DNA of 64,000 nt. Source: JACCVL01 sp963695375. Lineage in GTDB: Bacteria > Actinomycetota > Actinomycetes > Propionibacteriales > Nocardioidaceae. Shown piece after piece: positions 50,850-60,389 of this stretch. The translations under genes were made by a program, and so were the position numbers. Within the stretch, counting starts at the first letter, position 1, and every line of letters begins with the position of its first letter. Location: positions 124,001 through 188,000 of the forward strand of contig OY968767.1 in NCBI GenBank assembly GCA_963695375.1, read 5' to 3'. Below the pieces are notes generated by a model. The model was not told the origin of the DNA. It worked only from the letters and a program-made list of their open reading frames with translations, and did not search any database.

Positions 50850-53800
50850 TCAGGACAGCCGGGCGGCCAACGCCTCGGCGCGTCGCTTCCAGGGTGCGCA
50901 CTGGATCCGCGCGTTGCCCTCGACCGCTGACCGGGCGTACTCGACGGCCCGAGCGTCATCGAGTGCGGCGTAGGCCACCGCGATGAAATGGTCGACCACG
51001 CCGAGGTGGTCGACGCTGCCGTAGGTGACCACGCTGCCGGCGTGCGGCGTGATGCGAGCCAGCGCCGTCTCGATCTCACTGGCCGAACCGGTCTCGGCCA
51101 GCACGGCCACCGTGAGGCAGTGGCCGGCCAACACGGAGTACTCCGTGGCCCCCCGCGGGGCCGGCGGCCCCAGGAGCTCACGCGCCAGCTCGGACTCCCC
51201 GGCCTCGAGCAGTGCGTACGCCACCAGGGCGCGCAGGCCGGGATTGGTCGCCCGAACGTCATCGACCACCCAGCCGGGCACACAGCTGCCCTCGGGGGAC
51301 ATCCTGACCGCAGCCAGGATCTCCAGGTCGGCTGCGGCGACGTAACCGGACGCACGGTGCACCGCGAGCGCCGCCTCGCCCAGTGTCCTCGCCGCGGGAT
51401 CGTCGAGGTCCCGGGCGCGCGCGAACCGCCACCATGCCAGCGGGATCTCGAGTCCGGTGTGTCGCAGGCTCGCGGCCCGTTCGAGGCAGGCCTGCATCAC
51501 CTCGTCCGACAGCACGGGTTGATAGCACTCATAGAGCGCCACCGCCCGCTGGAACTGCGCGAACACCTCGAGCACGCCCTCGGGTTGCAGGCCGAGCAGC
51601 TCCTCGACGAGGGCCAGTCGCTCGACCGCGCGATGAGGTCCCCAGGCCGCGATCAGCCGGACCAGCAGGATCTCGATCAACACGTCGCGCTCACCCGACT
51701 GACGCGCCAGGTCGACCGACTCGGACCCGGCCGCGTCCGCCTCCGCGCTGTCCCAGCCGTAGTAGAGCTCGACCTGCAGCGTCGCCAGGAGCTGCGCCCG
51801 CTCGCCCGGGTCGGTCGTCTCCTTCAACGACTCGCGGAGAACTGCCACGAAGCGCTCGTCCATCACCCCGTGCTCGCGCCAGGACCACACGCCCGCCGTG
51901 TTGAGGATGCCGACCGCTTGGGCGACGAGGTCGCTGCGGCGAAGCCGGCGCGCCAGTGCGATCGCACGTTCCACCGCCGCGCGCGCCTCGGCCGTGCGAC
52001 CCAGGCGCAGCATCGCGCGGGCCGTCCCGCACAGTGCCTCAGCACTGACGACGGAGTCAGGTCTGCTGTCGAGCAGGACCTGCTGCCACAGCTCGAGCGC
52101 CTCCGGATGCGCATGCCGCGCGTCTGCGACGGTGGCCGCGCGGGCCAGCCACGTGCACGCGCGTTCCGCGTGCTCCGGGCTCAGCGGTGCCGCCAGGTGG
52201 GCATGGTGCGCGATCGTCATGACGGCGTCGGCCTGGCCGATGCGGTGCTGCTCGAGGATCCGGCCGGCGCGGTCGTGCAGCCGCATCCGCCGAGCCGTGC
52301 TCGGCTCGGCGTACGTCACCTCCCGGGCCAGATCGTGCACGAACGCGTAGCCGGCCGCCCGTTCCTCGACCAGCCCGCTGGTCAGCGCCAGGTCGAGCAT
52401 GTCGAGGCAGCTGTCGACCGAGCCGCCGGTCAGCTCGGCGACCAGCTCAGGGTCGATGGCGTGCCCGAGCACGGCTGCCGCGACCAGGATGCGCATGGCT
52501 TCGCCCGGGAGCCGGGCGATCCGCTGCCGCAGGACGTCGCGAACGCCGTCCGGGATGGGGAGAGCAGCGGGATCGACGTCGGAGAGGTCCGGCATCGAGG
52601 CCAGAAGGCGTGCGTACTGCAGCACGAAGAACGGGTTCCCGCCCGTGACCGTCGCGACCATCGCGTCGAGCCGGCCGTCGTGCGGGCCCACGGAATCGTC
52701 CAGCAGAGCGCTCACCGAGGCCGTGTCGAGCCCGTCGAGACGCAGCCGCTCGGCGCCGGCACGGGCCAGCACCGCCATGGTGTCCACGAGCGCGTCGGTG
52801 GTCTCCGTCTCCGTCGTCCGACGGGTGCACAGCACCCCGACCGGTGCCCGGAGGTCGGCCCCGGCGAGGTGACGGAGCAGGCGGAGGGAGGACTCGTCGG
52901 CCCAGTGGATGTCCTCGAGCACGACGACCAGCGGCTGCTCGGTCGCGACCCGCTCCAGCAGGGCGACGACCGAGTCGAACATGCGCAACCCAGTGCCCCC
53001 GCCCGCGGTCGTCGGGGCGACCTCTCCCTCGAGCAACGGCGCCAGCAACGGGTCCGGGCTGCCGCGGTCGCTCAGCGCGCGCACTATCGCGAGCCACGGC
53101 CACAGGGCCGGGGCGTAGTTGCCCTCGTGGCACCGGCCGACCAGGACGCGCACGCCGTCGGGAGTGATCGCAGCCTCGAGGTCGGCGACCAGGCGTGACT
53201 TGCCGATCCCGGGCTCTCCCGCGACGAGCAGGAAGCGGGTCCGCGGAGCGGGAGGTGTCGAACGCAGCAGGCGGACCGCATCCGCGAGCGCCCGGTCGCG
53301 CCCGACGCTGACCGACGCCGCGTCCATGGGCGACCCGCCGGGCGCCAGGACGGGGCGCGCGGACCTAGGCTCGCCGACGGGGTTCTGGGGCGGCTCCAGC
53401 GAGAGCGACGGATCCTGACGCAGCATGGACTGCTCGAGCCGCCGGATCTCCGCTGAGGGGTCGACGCCGAGCTCGTCGGCGAGACGGTCGCGCAGCGTAC
53501 GGAGAGTCTCCAACGCCTCGGCCTGGCGGGAGCACTGGTATTGCGAGAGCGCCAGCAGCGACCATAACCGTTCATGCCACGGATGCTGCGGGGCAAGCCC
53601 GGCCAGTGAGCGCTGGGCATCCTCGGGCCGACCGAGATCGAGCAAGGCGCGGGCTCGGTGCTCGAGGACCATCAGCAAGAGCTCCTCGAGCCGGGCGGCC
53701 TCGCTGCGGACGACCGGCGTCATGCTGTCGGCGTACGGCGGCCCCGTCCACAGTGACCGAGCCTGGTCGCACTTGCCGAGACGCTCCGGTGGCGCACTCG

Positions 53801-54182
53801 TGGCAAGAGCCTCATCGGCACTCGCCTCGAAGCTCCACGCGTCGACGTCGGCCACCTCGGAGAGCAGCGAGTAGCCGGCCGCGGTACTCACCAGCCGCGA
53901 GCCCTTGCGAACGACACGGTCCGGCTCGAGCAGGTTGCGAAGGCGGGAGACGACAACGTGCAGCGTCCCGAGCGTCTGCTGTGGCGCCTCCTGACCCCAG
54001 ACCTCCGCGACGAGTCGTTCGGCGGCAACCGGGGCACCATGCGCGGCCAAGAGCACGGAGAGGACGTCACGCTCACGACGCCGAGTGAGCGGCTGACGAC
54101 GTCCGTCGACGGTCACCGCCATCTCCCCGAAGACCGAGTACTGGAGGCCCACCGGGATATCGTGGCACGGTCGAGCCACCAT
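50850..54182 (-). CDS. Large SARP-type regulator (wHTH-BTAD-AAA-TPR)
   Basis: 1,110 residues. OmpR-type wHTH at about 14-105, BTAD at about 112-255, an NB-ARC-like ATPase with Walker A GEPGIGKS (322-329) and Walker B VVVLEDIHW (about 419-427), then about 550 residues of TPR-like helical repeats. AfsR-like regulators of this type integrate signals to switch on secondary metabolism or catabolism. No biosynthetic cluster lies beside it; the closest partner is the truncated oxidase, 127 bp away. The ATG 54182 is the longest start; a GTG at 54152 is possible. Confidence 0.85.
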   Translation of the reverse strand: MVARPCHDIPVGLQYSVFGEMAVTVDGRRQPLTRRRERDVLSVLLAAHGAPVAAERLVAEVWGQEAPQQTLGTLHVVVSRLRNLLEPDRVVRKGSRLVSTAAGYSLLSEVADVDAWSFEASADEALATSAPPERLGKCDQARSLWTGPPYADSMTPVVRSEAARLEELLLMVLEHRARALLDLGRPEDAQRSLAGLAPQHPWHERLWSLLALSQYQCSRQAEALETLRTLRDRLADELGVDPSAEIRRLEQSMLRQDPSLSLEPPQNPVGEPRSARPVLAPGGSPMDAASVSVGRDRALADAVRLLRSTPPAPRTRFLLVAGEPGIGKSRLVADLEAAITPDGVRVLVGRCHEGNYAPALWPWLAIVRALSDRGSPDPLLAPLLEGEVAPTTAGGGTGLRMFDSVVALLERVATEQPLVVVLEDIHWADESSLRLLRHLAGADLRAPVGVLCTRRTTETETTDALVDTMAVLARAGAERLRLDGLDTASVSALLDDSVGPHDGRLDAMVATVTGGNPFFVLQYARLLASMPDLSDVDPAALPIPDGVRDVLRQRIARLPGEAMRILVAAAVLGHAIDPELVAELTGGSVDSCLDMLDLALTSGLVEERAAGYAFVHDLAREVTYAEPSTARRMRLHDRAGRILEQHRIGQADAVMTIAHHAHLAAPLSPEHAERACTWLARAATVADARHAHPEALELWQQVLLDSRPDSVVSAEALCGTARAMLRLGRTAEARAAVERAIALARRLRRSDLVAQAVGILNTAGVWSWREHGVMDERFVAVLRESLKETTDPGERAQLLATLQVELYYGWDSAEADAAGSESVDLARQSGERDVLIEILLVRLIAAWGPHRAVERLALVEELLGLQPEGVLEVFAQFQRAVALYECYQPVLSDEVMQACLERAASLRHTGLEIPLAWWRFARARDLDDPAARTLGEAALAVHRASGYVAAADLEILAAVRMSPEGSCVPGWVVDDVRATNPGLRALVAYALLEAGESELARELLGPPAPRGATEYSVLAGHCLTVAVLAETGSASEIETALARITPHAGSVVTYGSVDHLGVVDHFIAVAYAALDDARAVEYARSAVEGNARIQCAPWKRRAEALAARLS

Positions 54183-54252
54183 TTTGGTGGCCTGCTCGAC
54201 CCGGCCGCTGAGGCGGTGCAGCGCGCAGTGGATCGAGGCCCCCGCCAGGGTC

Positions 54253-54519
54253 CTATGCCGGCAGCACCGCCCCCTGCCGACGCAGCGCGGCGACGCGGTA
54301 GGCGTCCATCACGCTGATCGCGTAGACGAACAGCCCGCCTGCCAGCATCCCGACGGTCGAGGTGCCCGGCTCCGCGACCGTCGCCGTCAGCGCGCCCAGC
54401 AGCAGCATGTAGAAGACCATCACCAGCCCGCGCTTGGGGTGGCCGTTGAGCACCTGGCCCATGCCCGGCAGCAGCACCGCGACCACGAGCACCAGCCAGG
54501 GAGCGGGCGGCGTCCTCAC
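54253..54519 (-). CDS. Small two- to three-helix membrane protein
   Basis: 88 residues. Helices: WLVLVVAVLLPGMGQVLNG, then GLVMVFYMLLLGALTATVAEPG, then VGMLAGGLFVYAISVMDAY. A PGMGQVLNG turn is common in TM2/DUF5683-type small proteins. GTG 54519 overlaps the stop of the gene before (GTGA), so it is the last gene of that overlapping pair. Function unknown. Confidence 0.65.
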   Translation of the reverse strand: MRTPPAPWLVLVVAVLLPGMGQVLNGHPKRGLVMVFYMLLLGALTATVAEPGTSTVGMLAGGLFVYAISVMDAYRVAALRRQGAVLPA

Positions 54520-55205
54520 CGCACCACGTCCTCGGCCGCCACGGTCCGCCCTCCGGCCAGCGCCGCCAGGTCGAGCACGGTGGCGAGGACCTCATCGAGC
54601 GCCACCGGGTCGGCGCGAACGCCGGACAGGTCCACCCGCCGGGTCACCCGGTAGGTGCTCGACGTGGCCGCGGCGCAGCGCCACACCACCCGGGCGGTCG
54701 CACCCGAAAGGGCCACCTGCTTCACCTGCCCGTCCGCCATGAATCCGGCGAGCCGGTCCAGCAGGTCGCCCTGCCGGGCCAGCTCGTCCGGCTCGTCGGA
54801 GCGCACGGCAAGGCTCTCCGGCCAGCCCGCTCCGAGCTGGACCGGCGCTCCCGCCTCGTGGTGCCGGGAGTAGAACTCGGTGCCGCAGGTCCGGGCCAGC
54901 ACCGACAACCGCGACGGGACCGGCCGCGGCAGGCCCACGGTGGCCACCAGCCAGAGCACCGGCACCGTGCGCATGCTCAGCGTGTCGACCACCGGCTCCA
55001 CCCGGACCGGGACGCCGCCCCACCGCCCCGACAGGACGGGGAAGTCCAGCCCGCGCCGCAGCACCCGGGCGTCCGCGAGGACCGCCGAGCAGTTCTCGAA
55101 CAGGCTGCCGCGGTCGGCGCGGACCCGCGCGACGTGCCGGCGGTGCAGCACGGCGAGGATCACCGCACCGCACCCGGCGATCAGCAGCAGCCCGAACGTG
55201 GACAC
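54516..55205 (-). CDS. Single-pass membrane-anchored protein, unknown
   Basis: 229 residues. One N-terminal helix (FGLLLIAGCGAVILAVL), then a basic stretch and a soluble domain with SVLADARVLRRGLDFPVLSGRWGG and TYRVTRRVDLSGV. The remainder is beta-rich with no family recognised. GTG 55205 lies 13 nt after the amino-acid permease stop, so it belongs to the same transcription unit. Confidence 0.6.
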   Translation of the reverse strand: MSTFGLLLIAGCGAVILAVLHRRHVARVRADRGSLFENCSAVLADARVLRRGLDFPVLSGRWGGVPVRVEPVVDTLSMRTVPVLWLVATVGLPRPVPSRLSVLARTCGTEFYSRHHEAGAPVQLGAGWPESLAVRSDEPDELARQGDLLDRLAGFMADGQVKQVALSGATARVVWRCAAATSSTYRVTRRVDLSGVRADPVALDEVLATVLDLAALAGGRTVAAEDVVR

Positions 55206-55217
55206 GTCAGGCCCGGC

Positions 55218-56648
55218 TCAGTAGCCGCGCGGCCGTGGCAGCGGCGCGGTGAACTGGGAGTCCCGGTCGACGTACTTGAACCGCCGCACGACGAACCACA
55301 CCGACGCCAGCAGATAGAACACCAGGATCGACCACAGGGTGCTGCCGTAGCCGAGGAAGGTCGCGAAGAACACCATCGCCGACAACAACGCCAGCACCAG
55401 CGCCGGCAGCGGGTGCACCGGCAGTGTGTAGGCCCGGTGGATCGACCCGATCGGCCACAGCTGCCGGAACCGCAGCATGTTGACCACCATGAACATGTAG
55501 GTCAGCAGACCGGACAGGATCGAGAACGTGATCACCGTCGCCAGCAGCGTCGGGGTGTTCAGCAGCAGCGGCAGGATCGCGAAGGCGATCGCCACCGGCA
55601 CCAGGAACAGCACCGACCGGAACGGCGTGCGATACGTGGGGTGCACCGCACCGAACCACTCCGGGAGGTAGCGGTCCCGGGCCATCGCGAACCAGGCCCG
55701 CGAGGCGTCGTTGATGCAGCCGTTGGCCGAGGCGAGAGTGGCCGCCATCGTTCCCAGCATCAGCACCCACACCAGCAGTCCGCTGTCGGTGAGCTGGGCG
55801 GCGTCGAACAGCGGGGTGATGGCGGTGCCGAGGTACTGCCAGGGCAGCAGCGCGACGCAGACGTACCAGGTGATCGTGGCGGCGATGATGAGCGTCATGA
55901 TCCCGGCCAGGCTGCCCAGCGGGATGGACCGGCTCGGAGAGCGACACTCCTCGGCGGCCTGGGCGGTGCCCTCGATGCCGAGGTAGTACCACATGCCGAA
56001 CTGGAAGGCGGCCACGACGCCGATCCACCCGTAGGGCAGGCCGGAGTCCATCGAGGAGGCCAGCTCGTTGAACTCGCTGGCGGCCGCCGGGTTCCAGCCC
56101 TGGATGCCGACGAACAGGGCGATGATGGTGAGGAAGGCGAACGCCGTGATGACGAAGTTCACCGACAGCGTCGCCAGCACGCCTCGGTAGTTGAGCAGCG
56201 CCAGCAGCAGGATCGCCAGGATCGCGAACGGGTACGCGCTCAGCTCCTCCTCGTTGCCCAGCAGCCGCGACATCGTGGTGAGCAGGTAGCCCAGCACGTT
56301 GGCGTTGGCCGCCTCCAGCATGGTGTAGGCCATCGTCAGGTAGAGCCCCACGTTGAAGGCCATCAGCGGCCCCACCGTGTGCTTGGCCTGCGAGTACTGG
56401 CCGCCGGCGGCCGGGATGGCCGAGGCCACCTCCGAGTTGATCATCACGATGCAGGTGTAGAGCAGGCCGATCACCCAGCAGGCGATGAGGGCGCCGTAGA
56501 CGCCGCCCTTCTCGACCGCGAAGTTCCAGCCCATGAACTCGCCCACGAGGACGATGCCGACCCCGAGGCCCCAGATGTGGATGGGCCCCAGGACCTTCCT
56601 GAGAGTGAGTGCCTCGGTCTGCTGCTCGGCGGGTACGGACTGCGTCAT
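55218..56648 (-). CDS. APC-family amino-acid/amine permease
   Basis: 476 residues, 12 helices. The APC signature is clear: LGVGIVLVGEFMGWNF in helix 1, INSEVASAIPAAGGQYSQA in helix 2, and GIEGTAQAAEECRSPSRSIPLG after helix 6. This branch includes ethanolamine/amine permeases. It is preceded by GAAAGGGG and overlaps a small gene upstream (ATGA). Coded with gamma-glutamylamide and N-methylglutamate genes, uptake of an amine (methylamine, ethanolamine) is the best inference. Confidence 0.85.
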   Translation of the reverse strand: MTQSVPAEQQTEALTLRKVLGPIHIWGLGVGIVLVGEFMGWNFAVEKGGVYGALIACWVIGLLYTCIVMINSEVASAIPAAGGQYSQAKHTVGPLMAFNVGLYLTMAYTMLEAANANVLGYLLTTMSRLLGNEEELSAYPFAILAILLLALLNYRGVLATLSVNFVITAFAFLTIIALFVGIQGWNPAAASEFNELASSMDSGLPYGWIGVVAAFQFGMWYYLGIEGTAQAAEECRSPSRSIPLGSLAGIMTLIIAATITWYVCVALLPWQYLGTAITPLFDAAQLTDSGLLVWVLMLGTMAATLASANGCINDASRAWFAMARDRYLPEWFGAVHPTYRTPFRSVLFLVPVAIAFAILPLLLNTPTLLATVITFSILSGLLTYMFMVVNMLRFRQLWPIGSIHRAYTLPVHPLPALVLALLSAMVFFATFLGYGSTLWSILVFYLLASVWFVVRRFKYVDRDSQFTAPLPRPRGY

Positions 56649-56836
56649 GGCCGTGCCCCTTTCACGTCCGGGCCTTCGTAGTCGGTGAAGTCAGCGTCCC
56701 CGAGGTCCTCGATGGTGTGGGTGAGGAACTCCTCGCTGTAGCGCCGAGACGTCATCACGGCGTCGTAGACCAGCCATGCGGCGATGACGGCGCTGAGCAC
56801 CCATGCCGCCAGCTCCAACAGGTTCCACACGCTCAT
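56645..56836 (-). CDS. Small single-helix membrane protein
   Basis: 63 residues. One helix (LELAAWVLSAVIAAWLVYDAVM) and an acidic tail with HTIEDLGDADFTDYEGPDV. It overlaps both neighbours by ATGA. Not recognised as any family. With the two following small proteins it forms a coupled set upstream of the APC permease. Confidence 0.7.
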   Translation of the reverse strand: MSVWNLLELAAWVLSAVIAAWLVYDAVMTSRRYSEEFLTHTIEDLGDADFTDYEGPDVKGARP

Positions 56837-57258
56837 GCCCGGCCCCTCTCCGGCGGCCCGAACTTCGCCTTGACGACTTCTCGGTATTCCTTGAACGACA
56901 TCGCGTAGACGAAGCCCAGGTAGGCCAGGGCGAGCAGGACCGTGCCACCCAGGGCGGCCCAGCTGAACGAGTACTTGTCGGAGCTGGGGGCGTTCGCCTC
57001 GACGGAGGCGCCGACCGTCTCGGCGTCGACCATCTCCAGCTCCTCCATCTCGAGGAACTGCTCCTTCTCGGTGCTCGAGATCGGCAGCTGGTCGATGGGG
57101 GTCACTTCGCTGCTGGCCTCGGTGGAGCTGGCCTCGTCGGCGAAGACGTAGGTGGTCACGAACAGCGTGACGAACAACAGGGCCACCAGGAAGGCCGCAT
57201 CGGCCATCTGGCTGGCCCGCGACTGGGTCGGCAGGACGGGGCGCGCGGTGCTGCTCAT
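56833..57258 (-). CDS. Two-helix membrane protein with an acidic extracytoplasmic loop
   Basis: 141 residues. Helix 1 (ADAAFLVALLFVTLFVTTYVF) and helix 2 (YSFSWAALGGTVLLALAYLGFVYAM) flank a Ser/Glu-rich loop of about 60 residues (EASSTEASSEVTPIDQLP, then EKEQFLEMEELEMVDAETVG). Both termini appear cytoplasmic. Overlaps both neighbours (ATGA). Unknown family. Confidence 0.7.
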   Translation of the reverse strand: MSSTARPVLPTQSRASQMADAAFLVALLFVTLFVTTYVFADEASSTEASSEVTPIDQLPISSTEKEQFLEMEELEMVDAETVGASVEANAPSSDKYSFSWAALGGTVLLALAYLGFVYAMSFKEYREVVKAKFGPPERGRA

Positions 57259-57575
57259 CGGCCGCTCCCCCCCGCCCTGGCCTGCTGGATGGAGCGCTGC
57301 GCGTCGAGATGGGCGATGTCCTCGCCGTAGACGTGCTGCCGCTCCTGCTTGTAGCGACTGATCATCGACATCAGGGAGGCGGTGTTGAAGAGACCGAGGA
57401 CCGCGGCCGAGGCCACGAGGACCCAGGTGACGGAGGCGGAGTCGACGACCCGGACGGTCACGACGAGCACGAAGAGGATCGTCACCCACATGACCGCGGC
57501 GAAGATCACCCCCGCAAGGACGTCTCGTTTGAGCATCGTGTCGATGCGCTGCTGCAGGGTGGGGTTCCGTTCCAC
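57255..57575 (-). CDS. Two-helix membrane protein
   Basis: 106 residues. Helices GVIFAAVMWVTILFVLVVTVRVVD and SVTWVLVASAAVLGLFNTASLM, and a charged cytosolic C-terminus (SRYKQERQHVYGEDIAHLDAQRSIQQA) of amphipathic character. GTG 57575 follows GAGGAG. It lies 47 nt after the GS-like gene and begins the run of overlapping small genes. Unknown family. Confidence 0.7.
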   Translation of the reverse strand: MERNPTLQQRIDTMLKRDVLAGVIFAAVMWVTILFVLVVTVRVVDSASVTWVLVASAAVLGLFNTASLMSMISRYKQERQHVYGEDIAHLDAQRSIQQARAGGSGR

Positions 57576-57622
57576 GATCTCTCCTCAGGTAACCCTGTGA
57601 GTGCCCGGTGGGGGCTCTTCGG

Positions 57623-58993
57623 TCAGAACAGCGTCAGGTACCTCTCGATCTCCCATGCCGCGACTGCTGAGTGGTACTCGGCGAACTCCGCCGCCTTGAC
57701 CCGCGCGTAGTAGTCCACGTAGCCGCCGTCCCTGACCTTGCCGAAGGCGGCGCGCAGCACGTCGTCCTCCGGCAGCAGGGACACGGCCTCGGCCAGCGTC
57801 GCGGGGAAGCGCTTGATGCCCATCTCGTCGATGGCCGCGTCGTCCACGGCGAACAGGTCGCTGTTGACCGGCGCTCCGGGCTCGAGACCTCGTGCGATCC
57901 CGTCCATCCCGGCGGCGAAGATGGCCGCCGTCGACAGGTAGGGGTTGGCGGAGCCGCAGACGCCGCGGTGCTCGATCTGACCGCCCTCGGGGACCCGCAG
58001 CATGACGGTGCGGTTGTTGCCGCCGTAGGAGACGTAGCCCGGCGCCCAGGTGGCACCCGAGGTGGGCGCGCCCACCCCGATCCGCTTGTAGGAGTTGACC
58101 GTGGGACAGATCAGCGAGGCCATCGCCCGGCCGTGCTCGAGCTGGCCCGCGAGGAACTGCCGGCCCATGGTGCTCAGGCCGAGCCCGTGCGGGTCGTCGT
58201 CACCCTCGAACAGCGGCTCGTCGTCGGTGGACCACAGGCTCATGTGCGTGTGCAGTCCGTTGCCGGTCAGGTGACTGAACGGCTTGGCCATGAAGGTGGC
58301 GGTCATGCCCGCCTCGTGCGCCAGCATGTGCACCATGTACCGGAAGAAGATCGTCCGGTCGGCCGTGATCAGTGCGTCGTCGTAGGTGAAGTTCTGCTCG
58401 AACTGGCCACAGGCGTCCTCGTGGTCGTTGGCGTAGTTGCCCCAGCCGAGCTCGTTGACGTACTCGGAGACGCGAGCCAGGTGGTCCCACATCCGGGTCA
58501 GACCCTTGGCCTCGTAACAGGGCTTGGTGCTGGTGTCGAGGGGGTCCGCCACCTCGATCCCGCCGTCCGCGGTCCGGCGCACGAGGATGTACTCCGCCTC
58601 GACGCCGGTCTTGAACACCAGGCCGTGTTGCTCGCGCGCGTCCTCGAGGAGCCGGCGCAGGATCACCCGCGGTGCGTAGGGCCAGGGCTCGCCTTCGACG
58701 TGCGGGTCGCAGTGCAGCACGGCGACTTCCGGCTTCCACGGCAGCCGCATGTACGACCTGGGGTCGGGGACCGCCATCAGGTCGGGGTCGGCGGGCGACT
58801 GGCCCATGTCCCCGACCGCGAACCCCGCGAAGCCGGCCCCGTCGTCGAGCAGGCCCTCCAGGAAGGACGCCGGCACCATCTTGGCGCAGGGCTTGCCGTG
58901 CATGTCGACGAACATCGCCAGGAAGAACTTGATGCCATCGGCTTCTGCTCGCTCGCGCAGCCAACTGCGCTGCTCCTCCAGGGCCTGCGTCAT
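57623..58993 (-). CDS. Glutamine-synthetase-like gamma-glutamylamide synthetase (GMAS/GlnT type)
   Basis: 456 residues, type-III/GlnT-branch GS. Motifs: VEAEYIL (first Glu metal site), NYANDHEDACGQFEQNF (Gln/Glu cluster), GNGLHTHMSLW (catalytic His), NSYKRIGVGAP and SYGGNNRTVMLRVP (ATP/Arg site), and IEHRGVCGSANPYL (Glu flap). GMAS joins glutamate and methylamine to gamma-glutamylmethylamide using ATP. Placed 7 nt after the mgsC-like gene, it supports a methylamine or related amine pathway. Ethanolamine or another amine is not excluded. Confidence 0.82.
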   Translation of the reverse strand: MTQALEEQRSWLRERAEADGIKFFLAMFVDMHGKPCAKMVPASFLEGLLDDGAGFAGFAVGDMGQSPADPDLMAVPDPRSYMRLPWKPEVAVLHCDPHVEGEPWPYAPRVILRRLLEDAREQHGLVFKTGVEAEYILVRRTADGGIEVADPLDTSTKPCYEAKGLTRMWDHLARVSEYVNELGWGNYANDHEDACGQFEQNFTYDDALITADRTIFFRYMVHMLAHEAGMTATFMAKPFSHLTGNGLHTHMSLWSTDDEPLFEGDDDPHGLGLSTMGRQFLAGQLEHGRAMASLICPTVNSYKRIGVGAPTSGATWAPGYVSYGGNNRTVMLRVPEGGQIEHRGVCGSANPYLSTAAIFAAGMDGIARGLEPGAPVNSDLFAVDDAAIDEMGIKRFPATLAEAVSLLPEDDVLRAAFGKVRDGGYVDYYARVKAAEFAEYHSAVAAWEIERYLTLF

Positions 58994-59000
58994 CTCGCGT

Positions 59001-60389
59001 CTAGCTCCTCTCTCGTCCCGGGATCCAGTTCGTTCCGGCCAGAGGCACACCGGCCATGGCAGCCGCCTCGATGCTCAGCGCAGCGAGGTCCTCGGGCTCG
59101 AGATTGTGCACGTTCGACTTGCCACAGGCCCGCGCCAGCGTGGTCAGCTCCATGACGAGGGTCTTGAGGTAGTTCTGGACCCGGCGGGCTCCGACCTCCG
59201 GGTCGAGCCGGCGCTCCAGCTCGGGATCCTGGGTGCTGATGCCCACCGGGCACCGGCCGGTCTGCATGTGGTGGCAGTAGCCGGGCGCGGTGCCGAGCCG
59301 GGCGTAGTCGTCGGTGACGTCGACCTCGCGCCCGTCGATCAGCGCGGACGCGGAGTTGCAGCCGAGGGCGACCAGCGAGGCCATCCCGATCGAGACGGCG
59401 TCCGCCCCGAGAGCCAGCGCCTTGGCCACGTCGGCGCCGGTGCGGATGCCGCCGGAGACGATCAGCTGGACGGTGCCCTCCATGCCGAGCTCGCGCAGCG
59501 CCTCCGCCGCCAGCCGTACCGCAGGCAGGGTCGGGATGCCGGCGTGCTCCATGAACACGTCCTGGGAGGCGGCCGTGCCGCCCACCATGCCGTCCACGAC
59601 CACCACGTCCGCGCCCGCCGCGACCGCCAGCTTCACGTCGTTGGTGACGCGGGTGGCCCCCACCTTCACGTAGATCGGGACCTGCCACTGGGTGGCCTCG
59701 CGCAGCTCCTCGATCTTGATCCGCAGGTCGTCGGGTCCGGTCCAGTCGGGGTGCCGGCTGGCGGAGCGCTGGTCGATGCCGGCCGGCAGGGTGCGCATCG
59801 CGGCCACCCGCTCGCTCACCTTCTGGCCCAGCAGCATGCCGCCGCCGCCCGGCTTGGCCCCCTGCCCGACCACGACCTCGATCGCGTCGGCGCGGCGGAC
59901 GTCGGCGGGGTTGAAGCCGTAGCGCGACGGCAGGCACTGGTAGACCAGCCGGGAGGAGGCGTGGCGCTCCTCCTCGGTCATGCCGCCGTCGCCGGTGGTG
60001 GTGGACGTGCCCATGGCGGTCGCGGCGCGGCCGAGGGACTCCTTGGCCGTCGCCGACAGCGCCCCGAAGCTCATCCCGGCGATGGTGATCGGGATGTCCA
60101 GCACCAGCGGGTTCTCGCTGAACCGGGTGCCCAGCACGGTCTGGGTGTCGCAGCGCTCGCGATAACCCTCGAGCGGATATCGGGACGCGGAAGCGGGCAG
60201 GAAGGTGAGGTCGTCGAACGACGGGACGCTCCGCTTCCCGCCCCCGCCGCGGATCTCGTAGCGACCGGTGCGCGCCATCTCGTGGACCTGCGCGATCACC
60301 TCCGGCGGGAAGCTCGCGCTGGGACGCAGGCGGTCCGCTGGGACCGCGGGCGCCTCCAGCGCGGGGAGGTCGTGGGCGTCGAGCGACAT
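59001..60389 (-). CDS. mgsC: N-methylglutamate synthase subunit C (GOGAT FMN domain)
   Basis: 462 residues, the FMN-binding core of glutamate synthase as a separate protein. TIAGMSFGALSATAKESLGRA, KPGGGGMLLGQKVSE, VIVS-like substrate strand and GGIRTGADVAKALALGADAVSIG bind FMN and 2-oxoglutarate; GYCHHMQTGRCPVG with flanking Cys ligates the [3Fe-4S] cluster. Its start overlaps the mgsB stop by 1 nt. As part of MgsABC it converts gamma-glutamylmethylamide (or another amide) to N-methylglutamate. A plain ammonia-releasing GOGAT is unlikely since the domains are split (mgsA/mgsB/mgsC order). Confidence 0.85.
   Translation of the reverse strand: MSLDAHDLPALEAPAVPADRLRPSASFPPEVIAQVHEMARTGRYEIRGGGGKRSVPSFDDLTFLPASASRYPLEGYRERCDTQTVLGTRFSENPLVLDIPITIAGMSFGALSATAKESLGRAATAMGTSTTTGDGGMTEEERHASSRLVYQCLPSRYGFNPADVRRADAIEVVVGQGAKPGGGGMLLGQKVSERVAAMRTLPAGIDQRSASRHPDWTGPDDLRIKIEELREATQWQVPIYVKVGATRVTNDVKLAVAAGADVVVVDGMVGGTAASQDVFMEHAGIPTLPAVRLAAEALRELGMEGTVQLIVSGGIRTGADVAKALALGADAVSIGMASLVALGCNSASALIDGREVDVTDDYARLGTAPGYCHHMQTGRCPVGISTQDPELERRLDPEVGARRVQNYLKTLVMELTTLARACGKSNVHNLEPEDLAALSIEAAAMAGVPLAGTNWIPGRERS

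Noticed and set aside
54700..54720. Third copy of the CCGAAAGGG hairpin
   Set aside because: It lies inside a coding region and the stem is not perfect.
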